DNA of 56,381 nt, taken from NCBI GenBank assembly GCA_036389375.1, contig DASVQA010000176.1, positions 1-56,381 on the forward strand, given 5' to 3'. A program made the translations under genes and the position numbers. This DNA is from QHXQ01 sp036389375. GTDB taxonomy: Bacteria; Acidobacteriota; Blastocatellia; Pyrinomonadales; Pyrinomonadaceae. The number at the start of each line of letters is the position of its first letter. The first letter of the stretch is position 1. The notes under the pieces are model-generated. The model had not been told where the DNA came from and searched no databases. It worked only from the letters and a program-made list of their open reading frames with translations. Of this stretch, positions 26,308 to 35,612 are shown in pieces.

Positions 26308-27093
26308 ATGATCCTTAATAAGTGGCTGGTCGTCTGCGTCTGCGCATTCACGACGATCTCATTGACGGGTTGTAAAGCTGGTAACGACAACACGCGCTCT
26401 GCTAATCCGACGACAAGCCCATCGGCTGCGACTCAACCGGACGGCGCGGAAGCAAAAACTGAGAAAGCCAAACCCGCCGCCGGCACAGGTAACGTGCAGG
26501 GCAAAGTCTTATTTAACAGCCAGCCGGCCGAGAACATTGAAGTTAAGTTGTGCGAAAAGTTCAGCCAATTCATCGGCGGGTGTAGCGGGCAAACCTACAC
26601 GGCGCGCACGGACAAGAATGGCGAATATGTGATTGCTAATGTAGCACCAAAAGTTTATGAGGGCCTGTTGGCGCGCGTGTTCGACACCGATTCATACATC
26701 TTTGCGGCTGAAGGCATCGGCGGTCTTAGTTCAACCAAATACGATGTGACGGCGGATAAGACGCTGTTCGTCTCGCCCACGAATCTCTTCAAGGACGATC
26801 TGAAACTGCTCAATCCTAAAGCCGGTGCTAAGGTGAGCACGCAGAATCTGGAACTCAAATGGGAGCCGTACCCGGAGGCGGCTTATTACAAATTTAGCAT
26901 TTACTCTGAAGACGCGACCACAATCTCACCGTACATCAACGAGCGCATCGAGGCGACCTCCCTCGGTCTCGATAAGCCGCTTCAGAAGGGCACGTACCGC
27001 TGGCAAGTGACCGCTTACAACAGCAAGGATCAAAAGCTGGCGGAAAGCAGCCGCGACATTAAATTCACGATCACCGATGGCGCTGCCCAGTAA
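26308..27093 (+). CDS. Lipoprotein with carboxypeptidase-regulatory-like beta domain
   Basis: The start is taken as ATG 26308 with AGAAAGG 8 bp upstream; the preceding GTG 26305 is an alternative. The 261-residue product has a type II signal peptide with lipobox L-T-G-C and lipidated C22. After a short Ala/Lys linker, a prealbumin-like domain (about 62-130) has the pattern VQGKVLFNSQPAENIEVKL to TDKNGEYVIANVAPKVYEG, as in carboxypeptidase regulatory-like repeats. A fibronectin-III-like domain follows (about 165-260, LELKWEPYPEAAYYKFSIY). Likely membrane-anchored with a binding or structural role; no catalytic residues are seen. Codon use is less GC-rich than in neighbouring genes. Confidence 0.78.
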   Translation: MILNKWLVVCVCAFTTISLTGCKAGNDNTRSANPTTSPSAATQPDGAEAKTEKAKPAAGTGNVQGKVLFNSQPAENIEVKLCEKFSQFIGGCSGQTYTARTDKNGEYVIANVAPKVYEGLLARVFDTDSYIFAAEGIGGLSSTKYDVTADKTLFVSPTNLFKDDLKLLNPKAGAKVSTQNLELKWEPYPEAAYYKFSIYSEDATTISPYINERIEATSLGLDKPLQKGTYRWQVTAYNSKDQKLAESSRDIKFTITDGAAQ

Positions 27094-27195
27094 CCAATAG
27101 GTCACAAACTCCGGCCGCTCCCGCTTTGCCTGCCACGGCACGCGTCGCCGTCTGCGCTGCGTGCTGAACGATCATTCCGGCCTACCTCAACCCCC

Positions 27196-27243
27196 TTGAC
27201 AATCTAGGACTTTATGCGCCAACCTCTCCTAGATAATCTAGGA
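27196..27243 (+). promoter_or_regulatory. Promoter and operator of PadR-ADOP cassette 1
   Basis: TTGACA (27196-27201) is followed at once by arm ATCTAGGA (27202-27209). After 17 nt comes its inverse TCCTAGAT (27227-27234), then a third copy ATCTAGGA (27236-27243) ending in the ribosome site. The last two arms form the perfect palindrome CCTAGAT-A-ATCTAGG (27228-27242). The -10 region is not consensus. Probable autoregulation by PadR. Confidence 0.65.
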
Positions 27244-27250
27244 GGTTCTC

Positions 27251-27583
27251 ATGCCCAAGCAGGACGCGAAACTTCTTCAGGGCACGCTCGACATGCTCAT
27301 CCTCAAGGCGCTCTCGCTCGGCGCGCTGCACGGCTTTGGTGTAGGCCAACGCATCATGCAGATGTCCGAGGAAGCGTTGCGCGTCGAGGAGGGTTCGCTC
27401 TATCCGGCGCTCTATCGCATCGAGCAGCAGGGTTGGATCACTTCGGAGTGGGGCGTGTCCGAGAACAATCAGCGCGCGAAGTTCTACCGGCTGACGCGCG
27501 CCGGGCGCAAGCAACTTCAAGTTGAAGAGGATAACTGGGAACGGCTGGCGGCGGCCGTGTTCAAAGTCATGCAGACGAGTTGA
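27251..27583 (+). CDS. PadR-family transcriptional regulator (cassette 1)
   Basis: A 110-residue winged-helix repressor of the PadR family, with the typical opening LLQGTLDMLILKALSLG, the wing and recognition region EGSLYPALYRIEQQGWI, and the strand-turn WGVSENNQRAKFYRLTRAG. AGGAGG lies 7 bp before the ATG, inside an operator palindrome, so bound PadR could also mask the ribosome site on DNA and block initiation of transcription. The next gene, an ADOP permease, begins 14 bp after its stop. PadR proteins are usually repressors released by small molecules or stress; the inducer here is unknown. Confidence 0.92.
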   Translation: MPKQDAKLLQGTLDMLILKALSLGALHGFGVGQRIMQMSEEALRVEEGSLYPALYRIEQQGWITSEWGVSENNQRAKFYRLTRAGRKQLQVEEDNWERLAAAVFKVMQTS

Positions 27584-27597
27584 GAGGGCGGCGGGCG

Positions 27598-30270
27598 ATG
27601 TATTGGTTCAGGCTCGTGCGTGCGCGCCTGCGCGGGTTGCTGCGTAAAGGCAGCGTCGAGCAGGAAGTGGACGAAGAGTTGCGCTTCCACGTCAGGATGC
27701 GCATCGCGGAGAACCTGCGGCGCGGGCTGCCGCCGACGGAGGCGGAACGCGCGGCGCTCCGCAGCTTCGGTCAGTGGGCGCGGATTAAGGAAGCATGTCG
27801 TGATGTCAAAGGAGGTGGCTTGATGGAAACTTTAATACAGGACATTAAATTCGGCTTGCGCATGCTGCGTAAGAACCCCGGCTTCACGCTGGTCGCCATC
27901 CTGACTTTGGCGTTCGGCATCGGGGCAAATAGCGCGATCTTCAGCGTCATCAATGGTCTCTTGCTGCGCCCGCTGCCTTACCGCGACCCCGCGCGGCTGG
28001 CGATCATCTGGACGCATTCGCCCGGCGCTAACGTCGTGCAGGACTGGCCTTCGCCGGGCCAATATTCCGCCATCAAGACGCAGACTGATGTCTTTGAAGA
28101 TGTAGCCATCGCCGTCGGCAGTGATGTCAACGTGATGGGGCAGACGACGCCGGAGCGGCTCGGCGCGGTGTGGAGTTCTTCTAATATGTTCGCGCTCCTC
28201 GGTGTGCAACCGATGCTGGGGCGCGGCTTCCTGCCGGAAGAAGATACGCCGGGCAAACCAAAGACTGCGCTCATCAGCTACGGGCTGTGGCAAAAAAGGT
28301 TCGGCGGCGCGGCGAGCGCAATCGGGCAGACGCTCAGGATCGGTAGTGATAGTTACGCAATCGTGGGCGTGATGCCCGCCGACTTCTCGCTCAGCGCTGA
28401 AGTGATGCCGACGGTGGGCGCAGTTACGCAACCCGATCTATTGTTGCCGCTGCCGTTCAGCGCAGAGGATTTGAACAGTCAGGGTAATGAAAACTACAAC
28501 CTGCTGGCGCGGCTCAAGCCGGGCGTGACCATTCAGCAAGCGCAGTCCGAGTTGGATGTCGTCGGGCAACGACTCGCGCAAGCATACCCGGATTATTATC
28601 CGGCGAGCCGGCGCTTCAGCTTCAGCGTCAAGCCGCTGCTCGAACAGGCGGTCGGGGATATTCGGCGGGCCTTGCTTGTGCTGCTCGGTGCGGTCAGTTG
28701 CGTCCTGCTGATCGCGTGCGCGAACGTGGCGAATCTATTGCTGGCGCGCGCGGCGATCCGCGAGAAGGAGATCGCAATTCGCACGGCCATCGGCGCGGGG
28801 CGCTGGCGCGTAGTGCGCCAACTGCTGACCGAGAGTGTGCTCTTGGCCTGCGTCGGCGGCGCGCTCGGCCTGCTTATCGCCATCTGGAGCCTCGCCGCCT
28901 TGCGCGCGCTCAATCCGGGCAACATCCCGCGCCTGCAAAACGTCGCGATAGACATGCCGGTGCTTGCGTTCACCTTCACGGTCGCGCTACTGACGGGCAT
29001 CTTATTCGGCCTTGCGCCGGCCTTCCGCGCTGCCCAAGTAAACTTAAGCGCGGCGCTCAAAGAGGGCGGGCGCAGTCTGGTCGGCAGCAGTCAACACCGG
29101 CTGCGAAGCGTGTTGGTCGTCGTGGAGATTGCGCTGTCGCTCGTCCTGCTCGTCGGCGCGGGGCTGTTGCTGCGCAGTTTCATTCGTGTGCAGCAGGTGG
29201 AACCGGGGTTCGCCGCGCGCAACGTTCTTTCGCTGCGGCTTTCGGTTGCGGGCACGAGCTATGCGGGCGAGCGCAGCATGCTCTTTTACCAGCAACTGCT
29301 GGAACGCATCCGACACCTGCCCGGCGTCGAGGCGGCCGGCGCGGCTTCGATCCTGCCGCTCGGCGGCGGCATCAGTTGGGGCGGCATCACGCTTGAAGGT
29401 TATGTGCCGACGGCGGGGCAGAGTTTGATTCAGGCTGACCAGCGCATGGCCAGCCCGGGCTATTTCGAGACGATGAAAATACCGCTCGTCAGCGGGCGCT
29501 TCTTCGACGAACACGACACGAAGGACGCGCCCAGAGTCGTCATCATTGACGAACACATGGCGCGCACCTACTGGCCCAACGCCGACCCGATTGGCAAGCG
29601 CCTGAAACTCGGCAGCGCCAGCAGCGATAATCCGTGGATGACGGTCGTCGGCGTGGTCGGGAACGTCAAGCAGTATGCGCTCGATACGGATTCGCGCGTC
29701 GCCCTCTACATGCCGCATCAACAAAGACCGGCGGGCACGATGTACGTGGTGGTACGCACAACTGCGCCGACGGACATGGCTGCAGCGCTAACCAGAGAGG
29801 CACACGCGCTCGACGCGAACGTGCCGATCTTCGAGATCAAGACGATGGAGCAGCGGCTCTCTGAATCCTTAGCGCGGCGGCGTTTCGCCATGCTCGCGCT
29901 AGGCCTGTTCGCGTTGGTGGCGATGCTGTTGGCCGCGGTCGGTATCTACGGCGTGATGGCTTACTCCGTGGCGCAGCGCACGCGCGAGATCGGTATCCGC
30001 GTGGCGTTGGGTGCGCAGACGGGCGACGTGCTGCGGCTTATCATCGGGCAGGGCATGACGCTCGTCGTGGTCGGCGTCTGTCTCGGCTTAGCCGGCGCAG
30101 CCGCGGTGACGCGCGTGATGGCGAGTCTGTTATTTAGCGTGGGCGCGACCGATCCTTTGACGTTCGCCGGCATCGCGCTGTTGCTGAGCGCGGTGGCGTT
30201 GCTGGCGTGCTACGTCCCGGCCCGGCGCGCAACCAGAGTCGATCCGTTGATCGCCTTGCGCTACGAATAG
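27598..30270 (+). CDS. ADOP-family FtsX/MacB-like permease (cassette 1)
   Basis: An 890-residue acidobacterial duplicated orphan permease. The start is ATG 27598 (GAGGGCGG upstream). A cytoplasmic helical N-terminus (about 1-80, VEQEVDEELRFHVRMRI) precedes TM1 (about 92-122, with GIGANSAIFSVINGLLLRPLPY) and a MacB_PCD periplasmic domain. A first FtsX unit (about 355-440) carries ANVANLLLARAAIREKEIAIRxAIGAGRW (broken here for description only). A second MacB_PCD follows (about 505-750), then a final FtsX unit (760-885) ending RATRVDPLIALRYE. ADOP proteins resemble two fused MacB/FtsX half-transporters without their own ATPase. No ABC ATPase is present in this window, so the energy source and substrate are unknown. 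Confidence 0.93.
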   Translation: MYWFRLVRARLRGLLRKGSVEQEVDEELRFHVRMRIAENLRRGLPPTEAERAALRSFGQWARIKEACRDVKGGGLMETLIQDIKFGLRMLRKNPGFTLVAILTLAFGIGANSAIFSVINGLLLRPLPYRDPARLAIIWTHSPGANVVQDWPSPGQYSAIKTQTDVFEDVAIAVGSDVNVMGQTTPERLGAVWSSSNMFALLGVQPMLGRGFLPEEDTPGKPKTALISYGLWQKRFGGAASAIGQTLRIGSDSYAIVGVMPADFSLSAEVMPTVGAVTQPDLLLPLPFSAEDLNSQGNENYNLLARLKPGVTIQQAQSELDVVGQRLAQAYPDYYPASRRFSFSVKPLLEQAVGDIRRALLVLLGAVSCVLLIACANVANLLLARAAIREKEIAIRTAIGAGRWRVVRQLLTESVLLACVGGALGLLIAIWSLAALRALNPGNIPRLQNVAIDMPVLAFTFTVALLTGILFGLAPAFRAAQVNLSAALKEGGRSLVGSSQHRLRSVLVVVEIALSLVLLVGAGLLLRSFIRVQQVEPGFAARNVLSLRLSVAGTSYAGERSMLFYQQLLERIRHLPGVEAAGAASILPLGGGISWGGITLEGYVPTAGQSLIQADQRMASPGYFETMKIPLVSGRFFDEHDTKDAPRVVIIDEHMARTYWPNADPIGKRLKLGSASSDNPWMTVVGVVGNVKQYALDTDSRVALYMPHQQRPAGTMYVVVRTTAPTDMAAALTREAHALDANVPIFEIKTMEQRLSESLARRRFAMLALGLFALVAMLLAAVGIYGVMAYSVAQRTREIGIRVALGAQTGDVLRLIIGQGMTLVVVGVCLGLAGAAAVTRVMASLLFSVGATDPLTFAGIALLLSAVALLACYVPARRATRVDPLIALRYE

Positions 30271-30304
30271 CGCCGCACCATAGCGTCGAACTCTTTGGCT
30301 ATTG

Positions 30305-30325
30305 CCGCTACTGTTCAGCTAGCGG
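30305..30325. terminator. Weak hairpin between convergent genes
   Basis: CCGCTA (30305-30310) and TAGCGG (30320-30325) form a 6-bp stem with a 9-nt loop, followed by TTTGC. It lies between the permease (+) and the phospholipase gene (-), so it may serve either strand. Weak evidence. Confidence 0.3.
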
Positions 30326-30339
30326 TTTGCGGTTGAGCG

Positions 30340-32175
30340 TCAACCATAGAACATCGCTCTGATCATCTGCGCGTTGGTCTTTCCCTGCGGGCCGACGTTG
30401 GTATCGGACATGACATTCCAACAGGAGAGTTGGGCAAGCAGGTTGACCTGACGGGCGGATAAGTTCAACTGTAAGACCGTGTCGTAATTGGGGAAGTTGA
30501 GCGCGGCTTCGGTCTCGGCGAACGCCGCGACCATGTCGTCCGCCAACAGGTCATACCAAGCACCGACCCACGTGTTATAGACCCAGAGCACACGCACGTT
30601 GTAGTTCCCCTGAATACCAAAATTGGCATTGGGCAGCACCGGGAGCGTCTGCATATACATGGCCGTCCCGTTGTAAGGGGCTGAGTTGGCCGCCCACAAG
30701 CCTTTGGCCAGTTGGTCGTAGTAGGAGGAGGCAAAGACCTGTGTGAAAGTCAGGTCGTCGTTGGGCACGTCGCGGCGCTTGGCCTCCTTGTATTTGAGCG
30801 CGGCGGCGCTGGGCTGTATGCCAAAGAGCAGTTGAATCTGCGCATCGATGACGATGTCGCCGTAATCGTCCGTTGTCAGCGGCGTCTGGCCGTTCACGAA
30901 GGCGATGATGTTGGGCAGATTGCGATTGAGCAAAGACGTGATGCCCGTATCCTCCAAGCTGCCGCCATCGGCAAACTCATAGGTGTAAACCGAATTTTTC
31001 GGCAGGCTGTGTCCTTGAACCGGCCAGTAAGGATACGTCGGAATCAGACCGTCCAGCACGGGATACGAGGCCTCAATAGTTTCGGCAAAAGCGGCGCTGC
31101 TGATTGACACCATGTCTGCCAGCGAGAAGGGGCGCGCCGGCACGCTGACCGAAGCGTATTGCGTAGCGGAGATGTCTTTCAACCACTGCGAACCCATCGC
31201 AAAAGGTTGCAGCAACCCGCCGCCGATGTCTCTGCCACCGGGCCCGATACCGGGAAAATAGTTGCGCACGCCGAGACCGACCGGGGTAGATTCAAAATAG
31301 AGCAGTTGCGAGCCTGACACGGTCGGATTACTGACGATGCAGCCGTTCATCACGTAAAAAGGGCGCTTGCGCTGGACGCAATAGAACTGGCTGGCCGAGA
31401 GTTGTTTATTGCGGTCGAGGATGCCCCCTTGCCAGCCAAGATAGGCGGGCGTCAGGCTGTAGTATTGCGTCGGGAAACCGTTATCGTCCGGGTTCCACAA
31501 GTTCCAGCGCCCGAGGATCAAACTACCGACCAGCCCTTGCCACAACTCGCTATTCTGATAGCCGTAGGTATCTTTGAGCGTGAGGATGGCGTCGAGGTCG
31601 TTGAAGATGCCGAGCGTGGGCGGCACTTGACCGAGATTGTTGGGCGACAAATAGTCGAGCGCATACTCAGGATGCTGCGCATTCCAGTTCCAGTAGGTCA
31701 GGTCGCCGGGATCAGGGACTGTCAGCCCCAGAAAATCATCGTCGTCATACTGAAGCGGCAGATAGGTATAGGTGGCGCTCGCCCAAGTCCCGCCTGAGAC
31801 TGAGGAAATAAAGAACACTTCGTCGAGCAAGTTCAGATATTTGAGGCCGCGCATCTGGCCCATCGCGGCGGAGAGGGCGCGTGAGCCACCGCCGGAGAAA
31901 CAGACGCCGACAAAATTTGCGGCGCTCGTTCTCGCTTGCAGATTATGTTCGTGCGAGTAAGCATGCCCTAACGGGAGCGGGAAGTATTCGGCGGTGAAGG
32001 GCTTGGGCGTGGCCGTCGGTTTCTTCTTTCGTTGCGTCTGTGCGGCGCGTTCCTGCTTCGCTCCGGCAGCAGCGGGTGCTGCTGCTGCGCGCGCCGCCCG
32101 GCCCGCTTTTTTAGCGTTAGACTTACCGCCACGTTTAGCGGTGCCGCGCTGCGCTGCTGCCCTTTTATTCGGCAT
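30340..32175 (-). CDS. cPLA2/patatin-like phospholipase with basic N-terminal tail
   Basis: The start is ATG at 32175, with AGGAG 8 bp upstream; the longer frame to 32262 has no ribosome site. The 611-residue product opens with about 60 Ala/Lys/Arg-rich residues lacking a signal peptide. The catalytic region follows: oxyanion loop GGGSRA at 95-100, nucleophile S127 in SSVSGGTW (compare GLSGSTW in cytosolic phospholipase A2), and catalytic D403 in FADGGSLEDTGI. The Ser-Asp dyad and the GTW context favour the cPLA2 group over plant-type patatins, though the residue at -2 of the Ser is Ser and not Gly. It is likely a phospholipase or lysophospholipase; the basic tail could bind membranes or nucleic acid (inference). 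It is transcribed against the flanking cassettes. Confidence 0.82.
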   Translation of the reverse strand: MPNKRAAAQRGTAKRGGKSNAKKAGRAARAAAAPAAAGAKQERAAQTQRKKKPTATPKPFTAEYFPLPLGHAYSHEHNLQARTSAANFVGVCFSGGGSRALSAAMGQMRGLKYLNLLDEVFFISSVSGGTWASATYTYLPLQYDDDDFLGLTVPDPGDLTYWNWNAQHPEYALDYLSPNNLGQVPPTLGIFNDLDAILTLKDTYGYQNSELWQGLVGSLILGRWNLWNPDDNGFPTQYYSLTPAYLGWQGGILDRNKQLSASQFYCVQRKRPFYVMNGCIVSNPTVSGSQLLYFESTPVGLGVRNYFPGIGPGGRDIGGGLLQPFAMGSQWLKDISATQYASVSVPARPFSLADMVSISSAAFAETIEASYPVLDGLIPTYPYWPVQGHSLPKNSVYTYEFADGGSLEDTGITSLLNRNLPNIIAFVNGQTPLTTDDYGDIVIDAQIQLLFGIQPSAAALKYKEAKRRDVPNDDLTFTQVFASSYYDQLAKGLWAANSAPYNGTAMYMQTLPVLPNANFGIQGNYNVRVLWVYNTWVGAWYDLLADDMVAAFAETEAALNFPNYDTVLQLNLSARQVNLLAQLSCWNVMSDTNVGPQGKTNAQMIRAMFYG

Positions 32176-32291
32176 GAGTTGGCTCCTTACAATGAGGGTC
32201 ACGTAAGACTGGTCGAAGTTTACCGATGAAGGGCAACTCGACGTGGACGAATTACAGGGCAAGAAGGTAATGAGCTTGCGATGCGGGCGGG

Positions 32292-32320
32292 ACTCTAGTC
32301 AAAAAAAAGACCGCTGTCAA
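32292..32320 (-). promoter_or_regulatory. Promoter of the phospholipase-like gene
   Basis: On the minus strand TTGACA (complement of 32315-32320), exactly 17 bp, then TAGAGT (complement of 32292-32297). The spacer contains a run of eight T. The promoter lies about 115 bp upstream of the ATG at 32175. Confidence 0.6.
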
Positions 32321-32473
32321 TTAAATTCAACTGATTATTGCTGTACACATCTGCCGACTAACGCATTAAGTGGAGCGCGTCCGTCGGGCTGCATCGGCGC
32401 ACCTGCTTAAAGAATTTCTCGCCCGCGCCTCTTATCATTCGTGTTCACGGATTAAAACCCGGCCAGTCTCCTA

Positions 32474-32515
32474 TTGACGCACGATAGGTCTGTCTGTATG
32501 CTCCACTCCTATCGT
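32474..32515 (+). promoter_or_regulatory. Promoter and operator of PadR-ADOP cassette 2
   Basis: TTGACG (32474-32479), 17 bp, TATGCT (32497-32502). Inverted arms ACGATAGG (32481-32488) and CCTATCGT (32508-32515) are 19 nt apart and straddle the -10. The layout matches cassettes 1 and 3 but the arm sequence differs. Confidence 0.7.
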
Positions 32516-32532
32516 CTGACTAGAGGAGTAAT

Positions 32533-32865
32533 ATGAAGACACAAAAGGCAGACCTGTTGCAGGGCACGCTTGAACTACTTGTTCTGCGCTTGCTCCGCTC
32601 CGGCGAGCTGAACGGCTGGGACATCATGCAGCGCATTCAACTCATCTCCGGAGAGGTCTTGAGCGTCACGCCGGGAGCGCTCTACCCGGCGCTGCATCGG
32701 TTGGAGGAGCGAGGCCAGATCGCGGCGGCGTGGGGCACGTCGGAGAATAACCGGCGGGCGAAATTCTACAAGCTCACCGGCGCGGGCCGGAAACAACTTG
32801 AAGCGGAGCGTGATACATGGACGCGCTTCGCGGGCGCGGTCGAAGCGATCTTGCGGAACGCCTGA
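32533..32865 (+). CDS. PadR-family transcriptional regulator (cassette 2)
   Basis: A 110-residue PadR protein. The core LLQGTLELLVLRLLRSGELNG and the wing PGALYPALHRLEERGQI are intact, ending in NNRRAKFYKLTGAGRKQLEAE. GAGGAG precedes the ATG at 7 bp. Its recognition region differs from that of cassettes 1 and 3, which fits its different operator arms. The permease start follows 17 bp after the stop. Confidence 0.92.
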   Translation: MKTQKADLLQGTLELLVLRLLRSGELNGWDIMQRIQLISGEVLSVTPGALYPALHRLEERGQIAAAWGTSENNRRAKFYKLTGAGRKQLEAERDTWTRFAGAVEAILRNA

Positions 32866-32882
32866 GCGAAAGGATTCTGGTC

Positions 32883-35558
32883 ATGTTCAGTCGGCTGAAG
32901 CGGCGACTGCGCGCGGTCTTACGGCGCGGTGAACTGGAACGCGAACTCGACGACGAGTTGCAATATCATCTTACGCGCGAGATAGAGCAACTGGTCGCAA
33001 GCGGCATGACCGAGCCGGCAGCCCGTGCGACGGCGCGCAAATACTTCGGCGGGGTGGAGCAGGCGAAGGAGCAATGCAGGGAAGCGCGCGGCGTGTGGTT
33101 GATAGAAGATTTGCGGCAAGACCTGTCCTACGCGGTGCGAACGTTATGGAAACAACCCGGCTTCACCTTGATGGCTGTGCTGACGCTGGCGCTCGCCATC
33201 GGCGCGAACACGACCATCTTCTCTGTCGTCAACGGCGTGCTGTTGAAAGCCCTGCCTTACCCTGAGCCTGAGCGGTTGGTCGCGCTGGCTGAAACTTCTA
33301 AAGAGGTGGCGGTCAAGGCGGTTGCTTATCCTGACTATCTCGATTGGCGGGCGCAACAGACAGTCTTTGAAAATCTGGCGGCGCGGATGCCTGCGGGCGG
33401 GGTGCTGACGGGCGGCGGCAGCGAACCTGAACGTGTGATCGGGCGCTTGGTGACGGCGAGTTTCTTTCCTACGCTCGGCATACAACCGCGCCTCGGTCGT
33501 TTCTTCACAGACGCGGAAGACCGGCCCGGAGCCGAGCGCGTGATCGTCTTGAGCTACGAACTTTGGCAGCGCCATTACGGTGGGCGCGCGCAGATTGTCG
33601 GGCAGAGTGTCCAATTCAACGGTGAAAGCTGGACGGTCGTCGGTGTGCTGCCGGCCGGCTTCGACTTTTACGGCCCCAGCCAACTCAACAACGATTTTCT
33701 CATCCCGCTTGGTCGCCTGAGCGACCAGACCTACATGCGGGATCGCAACTCGCACATAGTTTTCGTCACAGGGCGACTGAAACGCGGCGTGCCGCTGGCG
33801 CAGGCGCAAACGGAGATGCATGCGCTGACGGCGCGGCTCGGCGCGCAGTTTCCTGAATCGAATAGCGGCAACGGCGTCAGGCTGCGCTCAATGCTCGACG
33901 ATTACGTGGGCGAGGTGCGCCCCGCGCTGCTGCTGCTGACGACGGCGGTGCTGCTGGTCTTGCTGGTTGGCTGTGCCAACGTCGCCAACCTGCTGCTGGC
34001 GCGTGCGACGACGCGGCGCAAAGAGATCGCGCTGCGCATGGCGCTCGGCGCGGGGCGACGACGCATCGTGCGCCAACTGTTGACTGAAAGTTTGCTGCTG
34101 GCGACGCTGAGTGGCGCGTTCGGTCTGCTGCTCGCAAAGTGGAGCGTTGAACTGCTCGTCAAACTCGATCCCGCAGACCTCCCGCGCCTTGAGAGCATCG
34201 CGCTCGATTGGCGTGCGCTCTGCTTCACCATGCTCGTATCGCTCGCAACCGGCGTCGCCTTCGGCCTCGCGCCCGCTTTGCAGACTGCAAACGTGGAGCT
34301 TAACGAGATGCTCAAGGGCGGCAGCTTGCAGTTTGCGGGTGGCGGGCGCGGGCGTCGGTTGCGCGATGCGCTCGTCATTATGGAGGTTGCGCTCTCGCTG
34401 ATGCTGCTTGTCGGCGCGGGGCTGCTCGGCAAAAGTTTTTGGCGCTTGATGCAGGTCGATCCGGGCTTTGATGCGCGCAACGTGCTGACGCTGCGGCTGC
34501 GCCTGCCGGATGCGAAATATCGTGAGGCCGCGCAGACGACGGCGTTCCTGAAAGAGGTCAAGCGGCGCGTCGAGGCGTTGCCGGACGTGCGGCAAGTAAG
34601 TTTGGCGACCGGGTTCCCGTTCGGCCGCGCCAGCGATAACGGCTACTGGATCGAAGGAGCGCCCGAACCGCAAAGGACGGAGGATCGGCCCGTCGCCAGC
34701 ACGCAAGCGGTGAGCGAGGGCTATCATCAAACGCTCGGCATCACGCTGCTGGCCGGTCGCTACTTCACCGAACGCGACACGTCTGCCGCGCCGCCCGTCG
34801 TCATCGTTGACGACGATTTCGTCCGCAGACATTTTCCGCCAGCTTCAATGAACGCCGCGCTCGGCAAACGCATACGCTTTGGTGGCGACGACGAACCCTG
34901 GCGCGAGGTGGTCGGCGTGGTGCGACACGTCCGGCAGGACGGACTTGAGGAAGCGGGGCGCGCGCAGATTTACCGGCCGTGGATGCAGATCAATCCTAAG
35001 TGGCTGGCGGAGTTCACGCGCGCGATGGACTTGGTGGTGAAGACGAAGGACGACCCGACCCGGCTCATCGAACCGATCAGACGCGAAGTGCAGGCGGTGG
35101 ATAAGGATCAGCCGCTCGGGAACGTGCGCACGCTCGAAGCGTTGGTGGCACGGTCGGTCGCGCCGCGCCGTTTCAACCTGCTCTTGCTGTGCGCCTTTGC
35201 CTTCGTCGCACTGTTGCTCGGCGCAGTCGGCCTCTACGGCGTGTTGTCTTATCTGGTGACGCAGCGCACGCGCGAAATAGGTGTGCGGATGGCGCTGGGC
35301 GCGCAGGCGAGCGATGTCCTCCGGCTGATCATCAAACATGGGATGACGTTGGCGCTGATCGGCGTCGGGGTCGGGTTGGCGCTGGCGCTGGCGCTGACGA
35401 GATTGATGGCCGGTCTGCTATACGGCGTGAGCGCGACCGACCCGCTGACGTTTATGTTGATCGCCTTTGTGCTCATCTTCGTGGCGCTCTTAGCCTGCTA
35501 TCTGCCGGCGCGGCGCGCGACAAAGGTTGACCCGCTCATCGCCTTGCGCACCGAATAA
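32883..35558 (+). CDS. ADOP-family FtsX/MacB-like permease (cassette 2)
   Basis: The start is ATG 32883 with AAAGGA upstream; the longer in-frame ATG 32817 lies inside the PadR gene and has no ribosome site. The product is 891 residues. The N-terminal helical domain (LERELDDELQYHLTREIEQL) is followed by TM1 with AIGANTTIFSVVNGVLLKALPY, MacB_PCD, an FtsX unit (CANVANLLLARATTRRKEIA), a second MacB_PCD and a final FtsX unit ending RATKVDPLIALRTE. It is more similar in layout to the cassette 1 and 4 proteins than to cassette 3. Predicted inner-membrane protein with large periplasmic domains; no ATPase partner nearby. Confidence 0.93.
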   Translation: MFSRLKRRLRAVLRRGELERELDDELQYHLTREIEQLVASGMTEPAARATARKYFGGVEQAKEQCREARGVWLIEDLRQDLSYAVRTLWKQPGFTLMAVLTLALAIGANTTIFSVVNGVLLKALPYPEPERLVALAETSKEVAVKAVAYPDYLDWRAQQTVFENLAARMPAGGVLTGGGSEPERVIGRLVTASFFPTLGIQPRLGRFFTDAEDRPGAERVIVLSYELWQRHYGGRAQIVGQSVQFNGESWTVVGVLPAGFDFYGPSQLNNDFLIPLGRLSDQTYMRDRNSHIVFVTGRLKRGVPLAQAQTEMHALTARLGAQFPESNSGNGVRLRSMLDDYVGEVRPALLLLTTAVLLVLLVGCANVANLLLARATTRRKEIALRMALGAGRRRIVRQLLTESLLLATLSGAFGLLLAKWSVELLVKLDPADLPRLESIALDWRALCFTMLVSLATGVAFGLAPALQTANVELNEMLKGGSLQFAGGGRGRRLRDALVIMEVALSLMLLVGAGLLGKSFWRLMQVDPGFDARNVLTLRLRLPDAKYREAAQTTAFLKEVKRRVEALPDVRQVSLATGFPFGRASDNGYWIEGAPEPQRTEDRPVASTQAVSEGYHQTLGITLLAGRYFTERDTSAAPPVVIVDDDFVRRHFPPASMNAALGKRIRFGGDDEPWREVVGVVRHVRQDGLEEAGRAQIYRPWMQINPKWLAEFTRAMDLVVKTKDDPTRLIEPIRREVQAVDKDQPLGNVRTLEALVARSVAPRRFNLLLLCAFAFVALLLGAVGLYGVLSYLVTQRTREIGVRMALGAQASDVLRLIIKHGMTLALIGVGVGLALALALTRLMAGLLYGVSATDPLTFMLIAFVLIFVALLACYLPARRATKVDPLIALRTE

Positions 35559-35612
35559 TCCCATCGGAGGCTGAGCCACCGATTTATGTAGCAGTGCCTG
35601 TATTAAAGCCAT

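Larger units (their letters stand above)
32176..32532. other. 357-bp divergent spacer
   Basis: It holds the phospholipase promoter (-) at 32292-32320 and the cassette 2 promoter/operator (+) at 32474-32515. The rest is AT-richer than its surroundings and shows no gene. Confidence 0.6.
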
